Below the pieces are notes generated by a model. The model did no database searches and was not told the DNA's origin. It was given only the letters and a program-made list of their open reading frames with translations. Both the position numbers and the translations under genes were made by a program. Below are positions 6,441 to 6,766 of a DNA stretch of 6,766 bases, one piece after another (position 1 is the stretch's first letter; the number at the start of each line of letters is the position of its first letter). This DNA is from Propionibacteriaceae bacterium (lineage in GTDB: Bacteria; Actinomycetota; Actinomycetes; Propionibacteriales; Propionibacteriaceae), in contig JAJTCL010000144.1 of assembly GCA_021323255.1 (NCBI GenBank), positions 1 through 6,766 of the forward strand, given 5' to 3'.

Positions 6441-6469
6441 ATTCTTTGTTCTCTGACCTTATGGGTCAG
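6441..6469 (-). promoter_or_regulatory. Possible sigma-70-type promoter of the VOC gene
   Basis: Reading the - strand, CTGACC (6464-6469) could be a -35 element (TTGAC-like). It is followed after 17 bases by AAGAAT (6441-6446) as a -10 element (TATAAT in four of six). A start around 6434 would leave a leader of about 30 bases with the AAGGAG site. Both boxes are weak matches. Their proper spacing and position in the only upstream gap support the call. Confidence 0.35.
6453..6469. promoter_or_regulatory. Operator-like inverted repeat CTGACC-N5-GGTCAG upstream of the VOC gene
   Basis: Two exact 6-base half-sites, CTGACC and GGTCAG, flank TTATG. The dyad centre is 57 bases upstream of the VOC start, and one half coincides with the proposed -35 box. 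A 17-bp dyad with 6-base arms is a common operator format for dimeric repressors such as TetR, MarR or GntR types. No regulator gene is in the window. Confidence 0.4.
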
Positions 6470-6542
6470 GTAGCCGGCTCAGCTGATCCGGGCCCGGGGC
6501 TATGAGCAGGGCCACAGCAGCGACACCTGATTGGGTTGTGAT

Positions 6543-6766
6543 TTAGGAGGTCGTGATGGAGGGCTGCTCGCTCGACAGTCGGGCGACCCTTTTTGGTTCA
6601 GCCCGAACCAGAGTGAGTACGTGCTGCAACTCATCGAGCAGCGCGGCCACATCAGCCACAGCCTTGGCGTGCAAGGCCTCGGCGACGATCAGTGCGCGGG
6701 TCGAATCCGGTCGGACTGCGGACAGCGCGCTCTGCCGATTCGTCCACCGCCTGGCATGCGCCTGAC
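6543..6766 (-). CDS. C-terminal part of a B3/B4 (phenylalanyl-tRNA synthetase beta-like) domain protein, cut by the window edge
   Basis: A - strand frame is open from the right edge to TAA at 6543-6545, giving 73 residues of the C-terminus. The pattern ARRWTNRQSALSAVRPDST, then ALIVAEALHAKAVADVAALLDEL, resembles the end of stand-alone B3/B4-domain proteins of actinomycetes (there typically RRWxWRQSxxS...DTTxxLxxxEA, then an Ala-rich helix with DVxxALDxL). That domain is related to the tRNA-editing region of PheT, and the stand-alone proteins may clear mischarged tRNA. Most of the gene, including the active pocket, lies outside the window. The gene ends 138 bases before the VOC start on the same strand. 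The frame has good actinobacterial codon use. The family call is from pattern memory and is moderate. Confidence 0.6.
   Translation of the reverse strand, partial: QAHARRWTNRQSALSAVRPDSTRALIVAEALHAKAVADVAALLDELQHVLTLVRAEPKRVARLSSEQPSITTS

Noticed and set aside
6252..6473. 73-codon + strand frame opposite the VOC gene
   Set aside because: It is antisense to the conserved VOC reading frame and shows no protein features of its own.
6488..6497. CCGGGCCCGG 10-base palindrome between the B3/B4-like and VOC genes
   Set aside because: It is a pure G/C palindrome with no loop or flanking extension, which is common by chance in GC-rich DNA. No convincing terminator stem could be built around it.
6553..6765. 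+ strand 70-codon frame at the right edge
   Set aside because: Its product is Ser/Ala/Cys-rich and low in complexity. The - strand frame in the same place has far better protein character and resembles a B3/B4 domain.

Overview
The window reads as chromosomal DNA of a high-GC actinomycete, probably of the Mycobacterium/Rhodococcus/Nocardia kind. Codon third positions are strongly G or C, Shine-Dalgarno sites of the AAGGA/AAGGAG type precede most genes, one gene starts with GTG, and the gene families are common in that group. The genus cannot be fixed from the sequence alone.

Positions 1 to 4707 hold four tightly spaced genes on the + strand that look like one operon: an aldehyde dehydrogenase cut by the window's left edge (HpaE-like), a class III extradiol dioxygenase (HpaD-like, the best-supported assignment), a fumarylacetoacetate-hydrolase-family protein (HpaG-like) and a 12-helix APC-superfamily permease. 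Together they fit the homoprotocatechuate (3,4-dihydroxyphenylacetate) meta-cleavage pathway. The dioxygenase opens the ring to 5-carboxymethyl-2-hydroxymuconate semialdehyde, the dehydrogenase oxidises that to the acid, and the FAH-family enzyme acts at the decarboxylation/isomerisation stage. The permease probably imports the aromatic substrate or an amine or amino-acid precursor. The isomerase, hydratase, aldolase, hydroxylase and regulator are not in the window and may lie upstream.

Positions 4708 to 4874 are an intergenic spacer with two adjacent hairpins, one of them a perfect 15-bp inverted repeat around a 6-nt loop. It could terminate the operon or serve as an operator. Next come a RibD-C/DHFR-fold reductase-like protein (4875 to 5480) and a small GatB/YqeY-like protein (5506 to 5877), the latter preceded by a 7-codon mini-ORF whose stop overlaps its start.

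From about 5861 to the right edge the genes lie on the - strand. They are a coding-like remnant with no start, a single-domain VOC (glyoxalase/bleomycin-resistance fold) protein with an operator-like palindrome in its promoter region, and the 3' end of a gene resembling the B3/B4 domain of phenylalanyl-tRNA synthetase beta subunit, cut by the window edge. I saw no RNA genes, insertion sequences, CRISPR arrays or prophage signals. The window looks like an ordinary catabolic operon beside miscellaneous small housekeeping or accessory genes. The points most worth checking are the spacer hairpins, the permease's substrate and the coding remnant.
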